The notes below the pieces were generated by a model, which was not told the origin of the DNA, did not search any database, and saw only the letters and a list, made by a program, of their open reading frames with translations. Below, piece by piece: positions 6,877 to 10,240 of a stretch of 10,240 nt of DNA. The translations under genes and the position numbers were made by a program. Each line of letters begins with the position of its first letter. Position 1 is the first letter of the stretch. This DNA is from Clostridia bacterium (lineage in GTDB: Bacteria > Bacillota_A > Clostridia > Oscillospirales > CAG-272): the NCBI GenBank assembly GCA_017552165.1, contig JAFZCF010000092.1:1-10240 (forward strand), given 5' to 3'.

Positions 6877-8201
6877 TTCTTTCGTCCCGCCTTCCTCTCT
6901 ATGATGATCTGCCGCTTGGCTATGGCTATCGACTGAGATATACGGCGCTTTGCCGGGCAGATATAGGTGCAGCAGCCGCAGCCGATGCATTCCATACCGT
7001 GAAGCTTTTCAAACTCCCCGTACTCTCCCTCGTCGGCGGCGTTCTTGAGCTTGATAGGCATGAGCCGCTCGGGGCAGGTCGTCAGGCATTTGCCGCATCT
7101 TATGCACTCCATCGGCGAATACTGCGTCGTTTCGTCCTCGGAAATCGCGAGGATGCACGACGTGGTCTTTGTGACCGGGATGTCGAGTCTGTATACCGCG
7201 GCGCCCATCATCGGCCCGCCGAAAATGATCTTCGACGGCTCGGCCTTGTATCCTCCCGCGGCCGCGATGATGTCCTCGGCGCTCATCCCTATCGGGGCGT
7301 CGAAGTTCGAGGGCTCGTTTATCGCCTCGCCGGACACGGTAACAACCCGCCTCACGAGCGGGATCCCGTCGCACACGGCGTCGGCTATGGCGCAGAGGGT
7401 GGAGAAATTGAATACGAGACATCCCGCGTCGGCGGGGAGCATTCCCGAGTTGACCTTTCTGCCCGTGAGGGAGTGGATTATCACCCGTTCCCCGCCCTGC
7501 GGATATTTTTCTCTCAGAGCGACGACCGAAATATCGCCGTACTGCGCGGCGGCCGCCCTGACCGAGGCGATGCCGTCCTTCTTGTTGTTTTCTATGCCGA
7601 AAACGCCCTTCGACCCCGGGAACATCCGCATGACTATCCTCATTCCGAGGACGGCGCGCTCGGGCTTTTCGAGCATCAGCCGGTGGTCGCAGGTTATATA
7701 CGGCTCGCACTCCGAGCCGTTGCAGATAACGTAATCTATTTTTGACGGATCCTTCGGCGTGAGCTTGACGGCGGTCGGGAATCCGGCGCCTCCCATACCG
7801 ACGATTCCCGCCTTTCTCACGGCGGCGACTGTCTCCTCGGTCGTCATGGATTCCCAGTCCCGTTTTTCGCCCCAGCCCGGGACCTTCTCGAACTCGCCGT
7901 CGCTCGTCACGACGACGGCGGTCGCGCTCTCACCGTTCTGGCAGATATGGGGGCCGATCTCCTTGACGGTGCCCGAAACGGAGCTCAGGATATCGGCGGA
8001 TACAAAGCCGCCCGCCTCGCAGAGGGTCTGCCCGACGAGCACTCTGTCCCCGACCTTGACGCACGGCACGGCGGGCGCGCCGATGTGCTGATTGGTCAGA
8101 AAAATAAAATCTCCCCCGGGATACAGCGAGCGTATCGGAGAGCCCGAGGCGAGCTCTTTTTTCGCACGGGGATGCACCCCGCCTAAAAAACTTTTTAGCA
8201 T
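6873..8201 (-). CDS. rnfC: Rnf electron transport complex subunit C, NADH-binding iron-sulfur flavoprotein
   Basis: RnfC is the cytoplasmic subunit where NAD+ is reduced. The 442-residue protein opens with the family sequence FLGGVHP (5-11) and has an N-terminal lipoyl-like barrel region. The glycine-rich nucleotide-binding segment is GMGGAGFPTAVK (135-146). The following ICNGSECEPYITCDHRL (159-175) is typical of the FMN/NADH fold shared with NuoF. A soluble-ligand-binding beta-grasp region lies in the middle. Two [4Fe-4S] motifs close it: CIRCGKCLTTCP (367-378) and CIGCGCCTYICP (406-417). I chose the ATG at 8201 because AAGGA (8209-8213) lies seven bases upstream and the protein then starts exactly as the family does. 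It is the first gene of the operon, downstream of a consensus promoter. Confidence 0.97.
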   Translation of the reverse strand: MLKSFLGGVHPRAKKELASGSPIRSLYPGGDFIFLTNQHIGAPAVPCVKVGDRVLVGQTLCEAGGFVSADILSSVSGTVKEIGPHICQNGESATAVVVTSDGEFEKVPGWGEKRDWESMTTEETVAAVRKAGIVGMGGAGFPTAVKLTPKDPSKIDYVICNGSECEPYITCDHRLMLEKPERAVLGMRIVMRMFPGSKGVFGIENNKKDGIASVRAAAAQYGDISVVALREKYPQGGERVIIHSLTGRKVNSGMLPADAGCLVFNFSTLCAIADAVCDGIPLVRRVVTVSGEAINEPSNFDAPIGMSAEDIIAAAGGYKAEPSKIIFGGPMMGAAVYRLDIPVTKTTSCILAISEDETTQYSPMECIRCGKCLTTCPERLMPIKLKNAADEGEYGEFEKLHGMECIGCGCCTYICPAKRRISQSIAIAKRQIIIERKAGRKK

Positions 8202-8272
8202 CGGTTGTTCCTTGAAAATAAAAATGATGCGCCGCGCGGCACGACTGTTAAGACCCCGCGCTCGGTATGACA

Positions 8273-8301
8273 ATTATATCACCCTCCGCAGATTATGTCA
8301 A
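8273..8301 (-). promoter_or_regulatory. Consensus sigma-70/sigma-A promoter of the rnf operon
   Basis: On the minus strand a perfect -35 box TTGACA (8301-8296) is followed by exactly 17 bases and a perfect -10 box TATAAT (8278-8273), preceded by TG as an extended -10. Transcription should begin near 8266, leaving a leader of about 65 bases before rnfC. This full consensus match suggests strong basal transcription, so any control would come from a repressor or from later steps. A single TGTTAA at 8246-8251 resembles half of a Rex operator, but the other half is missing. Confidence 0.88.
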
Positions 8302-8331
8302 GAAAAACAATGATAAACGGACGCCGGAGGC

Positions 8332-8360
8332 TTGCAATAAAACGCCGCGGGTGATATAAT
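8332..8360 (+). promoter_or_regulatory. Strong promoter of the YhcH/YiaL-family gene
   Basis: TTGCAA (8332-8337) is followed by 17 bases and TATAAT (8355-8360), with TG one base before the -10 box. Transcription should start near 8367, about 25 bases before the ATG at 8392. The promoter is back to back with that of the rnf operon, with 30 bases between the two -35 boxes. Confidence 0.85.
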
Positions 8361-8391
8361 ACCGTCACATAAGAATCAACGGGGTGTGACC

Positions 8392-8868
8392 ATGATATTT
8401 GACAGGATCGAAAACGCGGGGAGATACGAGGCGGCCCTCCCCGGTATCGGAAAAGCGGTCGCCGCGGCCGCCGCGATACCGGCGGCGGAGGTCTTTGCAG
8501 GGAAAGAATCCGTTCAGCTCGGCGGCGGCTCGAAACTCAATTTCGGAGAGTTCGAAACGCGGCCGGCGCCGGATCAGCTTTGTTTTGAGGCGCACAGGAT
8601 AAACACCGACGTCATGATCCTCGCCTCGGGCGCCGAGACGATATATTTCGCAGGCCTTTCGGACCTGACCGTCACGAAAGAGTATGCGGAAGAAACCGAC
8701 GTTCTGTTCGGCGCCGCCCGCGCCGTCACCGGCTGCGTGGTCCTTAAGCCCGGATATTTCGCGGTCTTTACCCCTGTGGACGCTCACGCCCCGGGATATC
8801 ACCCGGACGGACGGCCGAGCGAGGTGAAAAAACTCGTCCTCAAGCTGAAAACCCCGGAGTCGGTATGA
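8392..8868 (+). CDS. YhcH/YjgK/YiaL family protein, putative sugar anomerase
   Basis: The 158-residue product matches the cupin-like YhcH/YjgK/YiaL (DUF386) family in length and motifs. It opens with MIFDRIENAGRYEA, as the family does. It has FEAHRINTDVMILASGAETI (65-84), corresponding to the family's conserved E-x-H and following strand. It then has GYFAVFTPVDAHAPG (121-135) and a lysine-containing end strand, KKLVLKL. The E-x-H pair and the His of DAHAPG are likely metal ligands. Known members, such as the sialic-acid anomerase NanQ, speed up sugar anomer interconversion; others sit in beta-galactosidase or ketogulonate pathways. The substrate here is not shown. The ATG at 8392 has GGGG (8381-8384) seven bases upstream. 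A GTG at 8386 is in frame but too close to that site. The neighbouring convergent glycosidase gene suggests a sugar context. Confidence 0.88.
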   Translation: MIFDRIENAGRYEAALPGIGKAVAAAAAIPAAEVFAGKESVQLGGGSKLNFGEFETRPAPDQLCFEAHRINTDVMILASGAETIYFAGLSDLTVTKEYAEETDVLFGAARAVTGCVVLKPGYFAVFTPVDAHAPGYHPDGRPSEVKKLVLKLKTPESV

Positions 8869-8914
8869 TTTTCCCGTCTGTCAACGGAATAGAGCGCCGC
8901 GCAGATAATTTTTC
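8869..8914. other. Short convergent intergenic gap without a recognisable terminator
   Basis: Forty-six bases separate the stops of two convergent genes. I see an AT-rich stretch ATAATTTTTCT near 8906-8915, but no stem longer than three or four base pairs before it. If transcription ends here it is by a weak or factor-dependent signal, and the two transcripts may overlap. Confidence 0.5.
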
Positions 8915-10180
8915 TCATTTTTCGTACCTTGAAAATCCGAGCGTCCCGTCGGGATGTTGTTTTGCCTCGTAAAGCTCTATGTGCCCGCCGTAGCCGTATC
9001 CCGGGTCGACCACGAATCCCGAAAACACCGTCTTCCCGCAAAGGAGCGCAGCCTTAGGCACCCTGAAGGTGCGGTCAACTATCACATCGCCGTCCTCCGG
9101 CTCGGTCCACGGCCCGGTCGGGTTGTCGGAAAACCTGTATCTTGCCGTTCCGCCAAGACTGAAAACGAGATAATATATATTCCCGATACGGAACCAGTCG
9201 GAGCATTCCGGCTGATCGACGTCCCTGCCTGCCAGAATAAAGGGCTCCTTCTGCTCCCATGTCTCGAGATCGGTCGAAACGAGATGAGCAAGCGCGCCCG
9301 TCTCTCCGACCGAGGTCGTTACGAGCATATGGAAAATTCCGTCATCGGTACGGAACAGCTTCGGGTCGCGCGCCGATACCGGCTCATACGGTGCGGTAAG
9401 CGAAAAATATCTGCCGCTTTTTTCAAAATGGCGACAATCGGTACTGCGCGCGCACGTCAGCTTTGCAGGAGTCCCGTCACACATCCTGACGGCGTAATAG
9501 GCATAATATATCCCGTCGTGCTCTATGACTGACCCCGTGCATATCGAACCCTCCCACTGCTTGGTGATGCCGATCGCCATAGGCTCGGTTTGCCAGGTCA
9601 CGCCGTCGGAGGTCGATATCTGCGCCCACTGATGGGCTCCCAGACCGTATTTGCTCCCGTGATGCCGTCTGTCGTAGAGAAAGAACAGACGGTATCTGCC
9701 GTTCCTCGGATCGTTGAACGGCATACAGTCTCCGCATGAGGAATCCGTCCCTTCGGGGCGAAACAACGATACGTCGGAAAAAATCCGCTCGTCTCCATTC
9801 TTCACGTGCTCTTCGTCGAGCTCGCAGCCCGATATGATCCCGACCGAGCCGTTTTTCAGAAAGATCCGTGATGGAGGTTTCCCGACCGGCCACTCCTCGT
9901 CGCGAAGTTCGTCGCCCGCATAAAGCGCGAGCCGCGCACCGCCGAAGCAGAGACTCATTTTCCCCTTTCGTTCGGAACTCAGAGTCAGATAATCCACATG
10001 TCTGAGACCGCCGAATGGGCTGGTATAAGGAAAACGCGCCGAGACGGCGACCCCGTCGCCGAAAAACGCGGAAGCAAAAACGTTACCGTCGCCGTCGGTT
10101 ATCTCAAAATCTCCGTCAAATGACAAAGTCCATTTTTCGGGAAGGCAAAACGCCTTCCCACGCCTGGGTCTTATTATCAT
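8915..10180 (-). CDS. GH32/GH43-like five-bladed beta-propeller glycosidase
   Basis: The 421-residue protein has no signal peptide, so it is probably cytoplasmic. Residues 1-140 look like an N-terminal beta-rich accessory domain. From about 145 on, repeated beta-strand blocks match the propeller fold of families 32 and 43 (clans GH-J and GH-F). Likely catalytic positions are Asp151 in CGDCMPF (nucleophile region), Asp272 in ARDPKLF (the RDP motif) and Glu325 in QPECSDWF (the EC acid/base motif). The segments YDRRHHGSKYGLGAHQW (169-185) and WEGSICTGSV (209-218) are also typical of one GH32-like group. The substrate is unknown: fructosides or other plant-derived sugars are possible. A GGAGG (10185-10189) precedes the ATG by four bases, a short spacing. 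The gene has its own promoter and points towards the YhcH/YiaL gene. The order of domains, with the extra domain first, differs from classical GH32, which carries it at the C-terminus. Confidence 0.87.
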   Translation of the reverse strand: MIIRPRRGKAFCLPEKWTLSFDGDFEITDGDGNVFASAFFGDGVAVSARFPYTSPFGGLRHVDYLTLSSERKGKMSLCFGGARLALYAGDELRDEEWPVGKPPSRIFLKNGSVGIISGCELDEEHVKNGDERIFSDVSLFRPEGTDSSCGDCMPFNDPRNGRYRLFFLYDRRHHGSKYGLGAHQWAQISTSDGVTWQTEPMAIGITKQWEGSICTGSVIEHDGIYYAYYAVRMCDGTPAKLTCARSTDCRHFEKSGRYFSLTAPYEPVSARDPKLFRTDDGIFHMLVTTSVGETGALAHLVSTDLETWEQKEPFILAGRDVDQPECSDWFRIGNIYYLVFSLGGTARYRFSDNPTGPWTEPEDGDVIVDRTFRVPKAALLCGKTVFSGFVVDPGYGYGGHIELYEAKQHPDGTLGFSRYEK

Positions 10181-10194
10181 AATGCCTCCGAATG

Positions 10195-10208
10195 TTAAAA
10201 ACCTTTAA
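10195..10208. repeat. Short AT-rich inverted repeat in the glycosidase leader
   Basis: TTAAA (10195-10199) and TTTAA (10204-10208) are inverted around a four-base spacer. They lie between the -10 box and the ribosome binding site of the glycosidase gene. The repeat could be an operator or a chance feature of AT-rich leader DNA. No known operator consensus is fully matched. Confidence 0.25.
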
Positions 10209-10211
10209 AGT

Positions 10212-10240
10212 AGTATAGCAGACCTGCCGGCGGGTGTCAA
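10212..10240 (-). promoter_or_regulatory. Sigma-70/sigma-A promoter of the glycosidase gene
   Basis: On the minus strand TTGACA (10240-10235, at the very edge of the window) is followed by exactly 17 bases and TATACT (10217-10212), a one-base variation from consensus. Transcription should begin near 10205, giving a leader of about 25 bases. The promoter shows the glycosidase gene starts its own transcript. Confidence 0.85.

Larger units (their letters stand above)
8273..8360. repeat. 12-base inverted repeat covering the -10 regions of two divergent promoters
   Basis: The sequence GGGTGATATAAT occurs on the plus strand at 8349-8360. Exactly the same 12 bases occur on the minus strand at 8284-8273. 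The copies are separated by 64 bases and each forms the extended -10 element of one divergent promoter. Part of the match (TGnTATAAT) is expected from promoter consensus. The extra GGG and the matching A are not. Confidence 0.75.

Noticed and set aside
6877..6990. N-terminal extension of RnfD within the open frame
   Set aside because: It lies wholly inside rnfC, and the family's normal start MKLLNVSISP falls at 6876 in an ATGA overlap.
8231..8240. Ten-base palindrome GCCGCGCGGC in the rnfC leader
   Set aside because: It has no loop or flanking extension and no T-run, and short GC palindromes are common in DNA of this composition.
8246..8251. TGTTAA, half of a possible Rex redox-regulator site in the rnf leader
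   Set aside because: Rex operators need an inverted second half a few bases away. The following bases do not supply it.
8365..8802. Minus-strand open frame opposite the YhcH/YiaL gene
   Set aside because: The plus-strand product matches a known family along its whole length and has a strong promoter. The antisense frame has no recognisable motifs.

Overview
The window most likely comes from an anaerobic member of the Bacillota, class Clostridia, with a fairly GC-rich genome, possibly an uncultured gut lineage. The Rnf gene order C-D-G-E-A-B followed by apbE, a NusG-domain-II protein and a Gx-family protein is the clostridial pattern. The ribosome binding sites are GGAGG-type, the promoters are sigma-70/sigma-A type, and both tRNAs encode their CCA ends. 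No species can be named from the sequence alone.

Layout. Positions 1-243 hold two plus-strand tRNA genes, Gly(GCC) and Cys(GCA), with a hairpin between them and a strong bidirectional terminator after them. Positions 284-8201 hold ten closely packed minus-strand genes, read from right to left: rnfC, rnfD, rnfG, rnfE, rnfA, rnfB, apbE, a NusG-domain-II membrane protein, a Gx-family membrane protein and an unrecognised lipoprotein. Most junctions overlap or are separated by a few bases, and three are ATGA overlaps. The cluster starts at a perfect consensus promoter (TTGACA, 17 bases, TATAAT) near 8273-8301 and no terminator is visible before the one at 212-243, so it looks like one transcription unit of about 8 kb.

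Positions 8392-8868 carry a divergent plus-strand gene of the YhcH/YjgK/YiaL sugar-anomerase family with its own strong promoter. Positions 8915-10180 carry a convergent minus-strand gene for a GH32/GH43-like five-bladed propeller glycosidase, with its promoter at the right edge of the window.

How the genes fit together. Rnf is a membrane complex that moves electrons from reduced ferredoxin to NAD+ and stores the energy as a Na+ or H+ gradient. ApbE attaches FMN covalently to threonines, and the targets are visible as Dxx(S)xAT motifs in RnfG and RnfD. The operon therefore encodes the complex and its own flavin-attachment enzyme. The NusG-II, Gx and lipoprotein genes share the transcript, but their roles are not known. 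The two right-hand genes look like carbohydrate metabolism and have no visible link to Rnf beyond adjacency.

Nothing here is clearly a new system. The parts most worth following up are the unrecognised lipoprotein at the operon end, the four-cysteine tail on RnfE, and a 12-base promoter sequence shared by the two divergent promoters.
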